Of a stretch of DNA of 64,000 bases, positions 57,035 to 64,000 are shown piece after piece. The stretch covers positions 123,760 to 187,759 of the forward strand of contig JAFXZC010000012.1 in NCBI GenBank assembly GCA_017541445.1. The letters run 5' to 3'. The notes beneath the pieces are model-generated. The model ran no database searches. It saw nothing but the letters and a program-made list of their open reading frames with translations, and had not been told where the DNA came from. How positions within the stretch are numbered: position 1 is the first letter of the stretch; the number at the start of each line of letters is the position of its first letter. Origin of the DNA: Bacilli bacterium (GTDB lineage Bacteria; Bacillota_I; Bacilli_A; RF39; UBA660). The position numbers and the translations under genes are program-made.

Positions 57035-57589
57035 ATGAAAACAACAGAATATGAAGTACGAATATTAGAAATTAATCATCAAGAAATGGTTAAAAAACTA
57101 AAGTCATTAGGAGCTAAATTACAATTTGATTCATTACAAGAAAGAATGGTTTATGATTTAAAACCAAAACAAGAAAATAAATGGATTAGATTAAGAACTA
57201 ATGGAAAGAAAACTACTTTAACTATTAAAGATTTAGAAGCTAAAACAATAGATGGTACTAAAGAATTAGAAATAGAAGTAAGTGATTTTACTACTACTAA
57301 TGAAATACTAGAAACATTAGGTTTTAAAAATAGAGGATTTCAACAAAATAAAAGAACACAATATATTCTAGATGGTGTAGAAATAGATTTAGATAAATGG
57401 CCACTTATACCAGAATATATGGAAATAGAAGGAAAAAGTAAAAAAGAAGTATATGATTGCTTAAAAAAATTGGATATAAAGAAAGATCAAATAGTTACAT
57501 TAGATGTCTCTAGTATCTATGATTATTATGGATATGATGGCAATAATTTAACTGATTTAAATTTTGAAATGGAGGAGAATAAAAAATGA
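57035..57589 (+). CDS. CYTH-domain protein (class IV adenylate cyclase/triphosphatase family)
   Basis: 184 residues. The N-terminal EYEVRIL corresponds to the ExExK metal motif (Arg in place of Lys), then WIRLRT, TLTIKD and ELEIEV strands, and EIDLDKWPLIPEYMEIEG near the end provide the alternating charged residues of the triphosphate tunnel. Members hydrolyse inorganic or organic triphosphates or cyclise ATP; the sequence does not decide. GGAGG ribosome binding site. Overlaps ileS by four bases under the same Ile T-box. Confidence 0.9.
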   Translation: MKTTEYEVRILEINHQEMVKKLKSLGAKLQFDSLQERMVYDLKPKQENKWIRLRTNGKKTTLTIKDLEAKTIDGTKELEIEVSDFTTTNEILETLGFKNRGFQQNKRTQYILDGVEIDLDKWPLIPEYMEIEGKSKKEVYDCLKKLDIKKDQIVTLDVSSIYDYYGYDGNNLTDLNFEMEENKK

Positions 57590-60500
57590 GAAAATTTGCA
57601 GAATTAGATAAACATCAAGTTGCAGAAGTAGAACAAAAACAAATTGATGCCTGGGGTGGTGTAGAAGCAATATATAATGAAACAATAGCTAATAGAGCAA
57701 AAGCAAAGAAATTTGTTTTTTATGATGGCCCAGCAACAGCTAATGGTAATCCAGGCTTACATCATATGGTAGCTAAATTCTTAAAAGATACATTTTGTAA
57801 ATATAAAACAATGCAAGGATATAATGTATTAAGAAAAATTGGTTGGGATACACATGGTTTACCAGTAGAAGTACAAGTTGAAAAACAATTAGGTTTTTCA
57901 TCAAAAGAAGATATTGAAAAATATGGTATTAAAGAATTTAATGAAAAATGTCGTGAATCAGTATGGGAAAATGAAGTAGCATTTAGAAAACTAACTGAAA
58001 AAATGGGACAATTTATTGATTTAAATAATGCCTATGTAACATATCAAAATGATTATATTGAAACAGAATGGTGGATTTTAAAGAAATTCTTTGATGAAGG
58101 ATTATTCTATGAAGGAGTTAAAATCGTACCATGGTGTCCACGTTGTGGAACAGGATTAGCATCTCATGAAGTAGCACAAGGTTACCAAGAAGATACAGCT
58201 AATACTGTAATAGTACCATTTAAATTAAAAGATGAAGATACATATTTCTTAGTATGGACAACAACTCCTTGGACGTTATTATCAAATGTAGGATTATGTG
58301 TTAATCCAAAAGAAAAATATGTAAAAGTAGAATCAAAAGGATATAAATTTATCTTAGCAGAAGCATTAGCTAATCAAGTATTAGGTGATGAATATAAAGT
58401 TCTAGAAACATATAAAGGAAAAGATTTAGAATATAAAGAATATGAACAATTATTACCATTCTTAAAGACTAATAAAAAAGGATTCTTTGTCGTATGTGAT
58501 GATTATGTTACTATGACAGATGGAACAGGAATTGTCCATATTGCTCCTGCATTTGGTGAAGATGATAATAGAGTATCTAAAAAATATGATTTACCATTCT
58601 TAAATCCAGTAGGTGAAGATGGATGTTATACAGAAGGACCATGGAAAGGAATGTTAATCTTTGATGCTGATTTAGAAGTAGTTAAATGGTTAAAAGAAAA
58701 TGATAAACTATTTAAATCACAAAAGATGAAACATGATTATCCACATTGTTGGAGATGTAATTCACCATTAGTATATTATTCAAGACCTTCTTATTATTTA
58801 GAAGTAACTAAATTACAAGATAAAATTATTAAAGAAAATAAAAAAGTACATTGGTATCCATCATTCGTTGGAGAAAAAAGATTTGGTAACTGGTTAGAAA
58901 ATATGAATGACTGGGCAATATCTAGAAATAGATATTGGGGAACACCATTACCGTTATGGAAATGTGAATGTGGACATATGGAAATGATTGGTTCTAGAGA
59001 AGAATTAGCTAATAAATCTATTGAACATGTAGATAGAGCTGAAATAGAATTACATAGACCATATGTAGATGATATTCATATTACTTGTCCAGAATGTGGT
59101 AAAAAGATGAGTAGAGTAGAAGAAGTAATTGATTGTTGGTTTGATAGTGGATCAATGCCATTTGCTCAATATCATTATCCATTTGAAAATAAAGAATTAT
59201 GGGAATCACAATATCCAGCAGACTTTATTTCAGAAGGAATTGATCAAACTAGAGGTTGGTTCTATGCTCTATTAGTAATAGGTGTTTTTGTAACAGGAAA
59301 ATCACCATATAAAAATGTTTTAGTAAATGAATTATTATTAGATAAAAATGGACAAAAAATGCATAAATCTAAAGGTAATGCAATTGAACCATTCTCACTT
59401 ATTGAATCATCTGGATCAGATACAATTAGATTCTATCTACCTTATGTATCACCAGTATGGACACCATTAAAATTTGATGAAGAAGGATTAAAAGAAGTAT
59501 ATTCTAAATTCTTTAATCCGTTAAAAAATACATATAGTTTCTTTGCTTTATATGCAAATACAGATAATATTGATATAGATAACTGTAATGTACCATATTC
59601 AAAGAGAGAAGAAATAGATAAATGGTTATTATCTAAATATAATAAATTATTACAATATGTAACTGAGTCTTATGAAGAATATGATTTAAATAAAGTAGTA
59701 AAAGCTATTACAGAATTTACATCAGAAGATTTATCTAATTGGTATATTAGAAGAAATAGAAAAAGATTCTGGGCTTCAGAATTAGATAATTCTAAAAAGA
59801 GTGTATATATTACTACATATGAAGTATTAGTAGGATTAACACAAATAATAGCACCAATAGTACCATTTATATCAGATGAAATCTATACTAAATTAACTGG
59901 AGAAAAATCAGTACATTTAAGTTCTTTCCCTAAAGTTAATAAGAAATTAATAGATGAACATATTGAACAAAGAATGGATTTAGTAAGAAGCTTAATATCT
60001 ATTGGTAGATATGTAAGAGAAGAAGCTAAGATTAAAGTAAGACAACCATTAAGTGAAGCAATTCTAGATGGTAAAAATAAAGAATTAATATCTGATTTAA
60101 TTACATTAATAGAAGAAGAATTAAATATTAAAGATATTAAATTCGTAGATGATTTAAATGAATATATGAATATGTCTGTAAAACCTGATTTTAAGACTGT
60201 AGGAAAGGTATTTGGTCCTTTAATAAAGGAATTCCAAACTAAGTTAGAAAATCTATCTAATGAAGAAATAAATGCCTTAAATAATGATCAACCTATAACA
60301 ATGAAATTAGGTAATGAAGAAAAAGAAATAACTAAAGATATGGTAGATATAAGAATCTCTTCTAAAGAAGGATATAATGTAGGTATGGAAAATAATAACT
60401 TCATTATTCTAGAAACTAAATTAACAGATGATTTAATCTTAGAAGGTATAGCAAGAGAAATGGTATCTAAAGTACAACAAGAAAGAAAAAATAAAGACTA

Positions 60501-60681
60501 TAATGTTACAGATCGTATTAAATTAAATTATAATGGAGACGAAATGATAGATGAATGTATCTCTAAATTTAAAGATTATATCTCTAGTGAAACATTATCT
60601 ATAGTAATAACTAAAAAAGACCATCTAACTCAAAAATATGACTTAAATGGACATGATTGTTATTTAGAAATAGAAAGATAA
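57586..60681 (+). CDS. ileS: Isoleucyl-tRNA synthetase, type 2 with swapped GXHH motif
   Basis: 1031 residues, class I synthetase. The length and ANGNPGLHHM, WDTHGLPVEVQVEK signatures are those of the eukaryote-like IleRS2, not the about 920-residue IleRS1 of B. subtilis. At the HXGH place the sequence is G57-L-H-H60, that is GXHH, with first and third residues swapped. KMHKS is at 591-595. The editing domain TTTPWTLLSN is intact, as are the zinc-type Cys (CPRCG; CEC; CPECG). IleRS2 is linked to low mupirocin sensitivity. Likely the only ileS here, controlled by the Ile T-box. Confidence 0.97.
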   Translation: MRKFAELDKHQVAEVEQKQIDAWGGVEAIYNETIANRAKAKKFVFYDGPATANGNPGLHHMVAKFLKDTFCKYKTMQGYNVLRKIGWDTHGLPVEVQVEKQLGFSSKEDIEKYGIKEFNEKCRESVWENEVAFRKLTEKMGQFIDLNNAYVTYQNDYIETEWWILKKFFDEGLFYEGVKIVPWCPRCGTGLASHEVAQGYQEDTANTVIVPFKLKDEDTYFLVWTTTPWTLLSNVGLCVNPKEKYVKVESKGYKFILAEALANQVLGDEYKVLETYKGKDLEYKEYEQLLPFLKTNKKGFFVVCDDYVTMTDGTGIVHIAPAFGEDDNRVSKKYDLPFLNPVGEDGCYTEGPWKGMLIFDADLEVVKWLKENDKLFKSQKMKHDYPHCWRCNSPLVYYSRPSYYLEVTKLQDKIIKENKKVHWYPSFVGEKRFGNWLENMNDWAISRNRYWGTPLPLWKCECGHMEMIGSREELANKSIEHVDRAEIELHRPYVDDIHITCPECGKKMSRVEEVIDCWFDSGSMPFAQYHYPFENKELWESQYPADFISEGIDQTRGWFYALLVIGVFVTGKSPYKNVLVNELLLDKNGQKMHKSKGNAIEPFSLIESSGSDTIRFYLPYVSPVWTPLKFDEEGLKEVYSKFFNPLKNTYSFFALYANTDNIDIDNCNVPYSKREEIDKWLLSKYNKLLQYVTESYEEYDLNKVVKAITEFTSEDLSNWYIRRNRKRFWASELDNSKKSVYITTYEVLVGLTQIIAPIVPFISDEIYTKLTGEKSVHLSSFPKVNKKLIDEHIEQRMDLVRSLISIGRYVREEAKIKVRQPLSEAILDGKNKELISDLITLIEEELNIKDIKFVDDLNEYMNMSVKPDFKTVGKVFGPLIKEFQTKLENLSNEEINALNNDQPITMKLGNEEKEITKDMVDIRISSKEGYNVGMENNNFIILETKLTDDLILEGIAREMVSKVQQERKNKDYNVTDRIKLNYNGDEMIDECISKFKDYISSETLSIVITKKDHLTQKYDLNGHDCYLEIER

Positions 60682-60699
60682 TATCTTTCTATTTTTTTT
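60669..60699 (+). terminator. Terminator of ileS operon
   Basis: AATAGAAAGATA (60669-60680) pairs with TATCTTTCTATT (60682-60693), T run; a few middle bases form the loop. Confidence 0.82.
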
Positions 60700-60733
60700 A
60701 TTAAATGATATACTATACATAGTAGGTGATTAT

Positions 60734-61948
60734 ATGAAAAGTAAAATAATATATTTTATCTTTCTATTTCTAATATTTATAACAATCACTGAAGCTAAAA
60801 TAGACTTAAAAAAACAAAATATATTAGAAACTAATTCATTTAATACGTTAATAGAATCTAATGAAGAAATACTACTATTAAAAGATAATACTATAATAGA
60901 AAAATATGATTTAAATAATAATTATATAACTAAAAAAGAATATCAAAGCTTATATAATAGTAATATAACAAAATATAATAATAACTATATCTTAACAGGT
61001 ATATATAATAATAAAATACAAATATATATAATAGATAATAATCTAAAAACATTAAATCTATATGAAATAAATGAAATAGTAAATAATAATATAAAAATAA
61101 ATACACATATTTATGATAATGAAATATATCTATTAATAACTAATAATAATATATCTATTAATAATAAAGTATATAAAATAAATAATAATACCATAGAAGA
61201 ACATAATATTAATGAATATACAGAAGAACAATTAATTAATATATTTAAAGAAACATATTATTTACTAAAAGATACATTAGAAATGCATCAAGATACATAT
61301 AATAAAGCAATAATATATAATAATAAAATATATTATCAAAATAATAATAAAATAAAAATAAAAGATTTAACTAATAATATAGAAACAACTAAAGAAATAG
61401 CTTATAATATAAATGATATAACTATAATAGAAGAAGAAATATTATTATTAAGTGATAATAATATAATAAAATATGATTTAGAAATGAATTATATAAATGA
61501 ATTAAATATTAATAAAGAAACATATAATATAAAAAACTTTATTAAAACAAGTAATAAATTATATATAGTATATCAAAATGAATTATTATCTATCTTAGAC
61601 CAATATGAATTTAATTATAATATAGAAAATAATTATCAACCATATGGAACTATAGACGTAATAGAAAGTGCTATACCAGGTGATATAGTAGATATTAATA
61701 TAACAACTAATTCAGGCTACGCAATATCAACAATTGATATAGTAGATGAAAAAGGTACTAAAATAGAAATAGATAATAATAAATTTACTATGCCAGAAGG
61801 TAATGTAAATATAAATGTTATATATACAGAAACAGTTACTAATCCAGAAACATTTGATAAAATATATATAGTATTAATATTAACAATAGTAAGTTTAATG
61901 CTAACAATAATTGTTGTTAGAAAAATATTGTGGATAAAAATAGGTTAG
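60734..61948 (+). CDS. Asn-rich surface protein with sortase-like C-terminus
   Basis: 404 residues; signal peptide (about 1-21, TITEAK). Residues 25-300 are Asn/Ile-rich repeated short strands (I-Y-N-N-K-I-Y type) that may form a beta-propeller. A small GTIDVIESAIPGDIVDI...GYAIS...FTMPEGNVNI repeat domain (about 310-365) is of the type common in Gram-positive surface proteins. Then NPETFDK (370-376), a membrane helix and RKILWIKIG tail, like a cell-wall sorting signal. Probably surface displayed. AGGTG ribosome binding site. The N-terminal fold is not certain. Confidence 0.72.
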   Translation: MKSKIIYFIFLFLIFITITEAKIDLKKQNILETNSFNTLIESNEEILLLKDNTIIEKYDLNNNYITKKEYQSLYNSNITKYNNNYILTGIYNNKIQIYIIDNNLKTLNLYEINEIVNNNIKINTHIYDNEIYLLITNNNISINNKVYKINNNTIEEHNINEYTEEQLINIFKETYYLLKDTLEMHQDTYNKAIIYNNKIYYQNNNKIKIKDLTNNIETTKEIAYNINDITIIEEEILLLSDNNIIKYDLEMNYINELNINKETYNIKNFIKTSNKLYIVYQNELLSILDQYEFNYNIENNYQPYGTIDVIESAIPGDIVDINITTNSGYAISTIDIVDEKGTKIEIDNNKFTMPEGNVNINVIYTETVTNPETFDKIYIVLILTIVSLMLTIIVVRKILWIKIG

Positions 61949-61956
61949 GTGATATT

Positions 61957-63309
61957 ATGAATAATTTTGAATTGCCAAAAGTAAATGAAGAAGAACAACC
62001 AATAGAACAAAATAATCAAAATGTAGAACAATTAAATATTAATAATAATGAAATGAACAATAATCAAAATGTTTCTATAGAAAATAATTCTAATGATGAA
62101 AACGCAGGAAATTTGATTATTTATGCTATCATTAATATCTTTATAATATTTGGTTTTAATTATGCAACTATTAAAGTAAATACTAAAATAATAATCGCTA
62201 TACCTATATGTATAATAGTACTAACATTCTTAACAGCATTAAAACATAAACATAAAAATGATTATCCTACAGGAGTATTATTAGGTGGTATAGCAAGTGG
62301 AATAATAACATTCTTATTATCTTTTAAACTAGATCAAGATTTATTTACTCATTTTGCTATAGTAACATCAGCAATTGGTGTAATAGGATATACTGTATCA
62401 GCAACATTAAATAGTTTATTAACTAAGAAAAATAAAACAGGAGTTCAAATATTGGGCCCATTATTATATTTTATATTACTATTTGGTGGAGGATATTATG
62501 CATATAAAAAATATCCAAATACAATAAATAATTATTTATTTTATAATAAAGTAGAAATAGTAGCATCTACAGAAGAAGAATTTATTACAGAAACATTAAA
62601 AATGAGATACGGCTTAAATTTTATATGTGGAGCAGATTTAAAACCATATTTATCTGAATTACCAAGAGTAGAAGATACTAATATTACAGAAATACAAAAT
62701 AAAATTACAAAAGAAAGAAGATTAATGACAGTAAGATATTGTACAGATGAAAATAGAAATCTATTCCAAGTAATGAGCGTAGAATATAATAAAACAAATA
62801 ATCAATATGTAATAAGAGATACATATTTAAATACACTAAAAATAGATGGATTTAAAGAAAATCTTGTAGAAAAATTAAAATTAGAACTAAAAGTATCAAA
62901 TGTAAAAATATATATATATTCAAAAGATAATTGTTTATTCTATGGAGATTGTGTAACAGATGATTATTTTGAAAATATGGAAAAAGAAACTAATATAGAC
63001 AATCAATATAAAAAGAGTAGAGAATTAGAATTAAAAAGTGTTTTAGGAAAAGAACCATTAGATTTCATTAATAAAGAAGGATTTAAATACCAAATCCAAA
63101 TCTATAATGATTTCAGTAATACACCAAAAGAACAACTAGTAGTAATAGCAGATAATATATTAAGAGTATTGAATGATAATGGATATAAAAATACTTCAGG
63201 ATATAATATAGAAATATATAACGTTGATCTAGAAGGATTACAAACAAAATTATTAACAGCGTCTGGAGAAGCTGGAGAAAGTTTTGCAAATCCTACTTAT
63301 AAAGAATAA
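61957..63309 (+). CDS. Membrane protein with Asn/Gln-rich N-terminus
   Basis: 450 residues, not recognised; ATG at 61957 follows TAGGTGATATT, eight bases after the previous stop (an in-frame ATG at 61930 overlaps that gene). The first 55 residues are low-complexity N/Q/E. Four helices lie at about 60-195. The C-terminal 250 residues are soluble alpha/beta with LNFICGADL and IYSKDNCLFYGDCV, whose Cys pair may form a disulfide if outside. Likely co-transcribed with the surface protein before it. Confidence 0.75.
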   Translation: MNNFELPKVNEEEQPIEQNNQNVEQLNINNNEMNNNQNVSIENNSNDENAGNLIIYAIINIFIIFGFNYATIKVNTKIIIAIPICIIVLTFLTALKHKHKNDYPTGVLLGGIASGIITFLLSFKLDQDLFTHFAIVTSAIGVIGYTVSATLNSLLTKKNKTGVQILGPLLYFILLFGGGYYAYKKYPNTINNYLFYNKVEIVASTEEEFITETLKMRYGLNFICGADLKPYLSELPRVEDTNITEIQNKITKERRLMTVRYCTDENRNLFQVMSVEYNKTNNQYVIRDTYLNTLKIDGFKENLVEKLKLELKVSNVKIYIYSKDNCLFYGDCVTDDYFENMEKETNIDNQYKKSRELELKSVLGKEPLDFINKEGFKYQIQIYNDFSNTPKEQLVVIADNILRVLNDNGYKNTSGYNIEIYNVDLEGLQTKLLTASGEAGESFANPTYKE

Positions 63310-63331
63310 AGGAACTAATAGTTCCTTTTTT
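63308..63331 (+). terminator. Terminator
   Basis: AAAGGAACT, AAT, AGTTCCTTT, T run. Confidence 0.85.
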
Positions 63332-63338
63332 AATGCAT

Positions 63339-63361
63339 AAAAAAAACTCAGCAAGCTGAGT
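63339..63361 (-). terminator. Terminator after tRNA-Leu
   Basis: On the minus strand: ACTCAGC, TT, GCTGAGT, then T run. Confidence 0.85.
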
Positions 63362-63371
63362 AATTTTTAAA

Positions 63372-63460
63372 TGGTGCCCAAGGCCGGACTTGAACCGGCA
63401 CGAGGGTTGAATCTCGCAGGATTTTAAGTCCTGTGCGTCTACCTATTCCGCCACTTGGGC
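63372..63460 (-). tRNA. tRNA-Leu (TAA)
   Basis: Class II tRNA of 89 bases with long variable arm and encoded CCA; anticodon TAA in loop CTTAAAA between CAGGA and TCCTG. Acceptor GCCCAAG/CTTGGGC. Confidence 0.96.
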
Positions 63461-63491
63461 AACACCAATGTCTTTTCCATAAGACTTCTTC

Positions 63492-63520
63492 ATTATAGAA
63501 TATTTTTCCTTGTTTTGCAA
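63492..63520 (-). promoter_or_regulatory. Promoter of tRNA-Leu
   Basis: Minus strand: TTGCAA (63520-63515), 17-base spacer, TATAAT (63497-63492). Confidence 0.72.
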
Positions 63521-63599
63521 GTTAAAATGAGTAAAAATGCCAAAAAAAGATAATAAATGATAAATATTTACTAAAATTACGAAAAAATGGCATTTATAG

Positions 63600-63629
63600 T
63601 TGACATATTTTTTTATAATATGCTATAAT
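63600..63629 (+). promoter_or_regulatory. Promoter of tRNA cluster
   Basis: TTGACA (63600-63605), 18-base spacer, TGC-TATAAT (-10 at 63624-63629). Confidence 0.88.
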
Positions 63630-63659
63630 CTTCTTGTCGCTGGAAAAGTATTCCGGTAT

Positions 63660-63752
63660 GGAGGGATACCCAAGTCTGGTTGAAGGGACCGGTCTTGAAA
63701 ACCGGGAGGTCGAGCAATCGGCGCAGGGGTTCGAATCCCTTTCCCTCCGCCA
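63660..63752 (+). tRNA. tRNA-Ser (TGA)
   Basis: 93 bases, long variable arm, CCA encoded; anticodon TGA in loop CTTGAAA between CCGGT and ACCGG. G73 discriminator. Confidence 0.96.
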
Positions 63753-63760
63753 TTATATAT

Positions 63761-63837
63761 CGCGGGATGGAGCAGTCTGGTAGCTCGCCGGGCTCATAAC
63801 CCGGAGGTCGTTGGTTCAAATCCATCTCCCGCAACCA
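63761..63837 (+). tRNA. Initiator tRNA-fMet (CAT)
   Basis: CAT anticodon with three G-C pairs beside the loop (GGG/CCC) and an unpaired C1-A72, both initiator marks; CCA encoded. Confidence 0.96.
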
Positions 63838-63842
63838 TTTAT

Positions 63843-63919
63843 GGTCCGTTAGTCTAGAGGCCTATGACGTCTGCCTGTCACGCAGAAGATCACGAGTTCG
63901 AATCTCGTACGGACCGCCA
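63843..63919 (+). tRNA. tRNA-Asp (GTC)
   Basis: Anticodon GTC in loop CTGTCAC between TCTGC and GCAGA; acceptor GGTCCGT/ACGGACC; G73 and CCA encoded. Confidence 0.96.
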
Positions 63920-63924
63920 TTTAT

Positions 63925-64000
<76 letters not shown>

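Noticed and set aside
63613..63834. 73-codon frame on the minus strand (MREMDLNQRPPGYEPG...)
   Set aside because: Antisense to tRNA-Ser and tRNA-fMet; a well-known spurious type of frame across tRNA genes.

Overview
The window is strongly AT-rich, gene-dense bacterial DNA read with the standard code (TGA is a real stop, for example at the rpoB end, and Trp is TGG). Genes use AGA, TTA and ATA codons heavily, start behind AGGTG/GGAG-type ribosome binding sites and often overlap by 4 bases. T-box leaders, an elongator tRNA-Met very like that of Bacillus, GH25 lysozyme, a SipW-type signal peptidase and BspA-like (DUF285) proteins place it in the Bacillota. It is probably an uncultured, gut-type Bacilli lineage near RF39/Erysipelotrichia/Mollicutes that still has wall-active enzymes; the placement is inference.

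Layout. 1-3.4 kb: 3' part of a site-2 protease (RseP), an M48 protease, a small unknown gene and tRNA-Met. 3.5-7.7 kb: surface proteins (lipase-like with a possible sorting signal, AIM24 family, BspA-like). 7.7-10.9 kb: MscS channel, M29 aminopeptidase, glucosaminidase-like protein. 10.9-18.6 kb: consensus promoter, long leader, rpoB-rpoC. 18.7-24.7 kb: a two-domain glycosyltransferase and three unknown proteins, including a 1133-residue repeat protein. 24.7-31.3 kb: Ham1-like NTPase, WYL regulator, tRNA-Ala, cyclophilin lipoprotein, membrane thioredoxin-like protein, then LysR / radical SAM / MazG-like / Nudix. 31.4-34.5 kb: a compact SUF operon (sufC, one short SufB/D-like gene, sufS, sufU). 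34.5-39.1 kb: giant membrane protein, LepB, HipA-like membrane protein. 39.1-41.1 kb: Ser T-box, Nudix, serS. 41.2-50.8 kb: Pro/Val/Glu-rich zinc-ribbon protein, miaB, HD hydrolase, DUF3592-like protein, GH25 lysozyme, a frameshifted BspA-like gene. 50.8-53.4 kb (minus): GT4 and phosphohexomutase. 53.5-56.8 kb: TasA-like protein, SipW-like peptidase, two tandem paralogues. 56.8-60.7 kb: Ile T-box, CYTH protein, ileS. 60.7-63.3 kb: two membrane or surface proteins. 63.3-64 kb: tRNA-Leu (minus), then Ser, fMet, Asp, Phe.

How they fit together. Four predicted surface proteins share an NPxTxD[K/N] + membrane helix + basic residues module that resembles a sortase signal, although no sortase is in the window. 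Two T-box operons have the same plan: a phosphohydrolase-type gene overlapping an aminoacyl-tRNA synthetase gene by 4 bases. Two essential enzymes carry residues linked to natural antibiotic insensitivity: RpoB has Asp at the E. coli 526 position (rifampicin), and IleRS has a swapped GXHH signature in place of HXGH (mupirocin). The parts that look least described are the TasA/SipW locus, the LysR-radical SAM-MazG-Nudix cluster, the single-scaffold SUF operon and the Ca-motif-bearing RseP.
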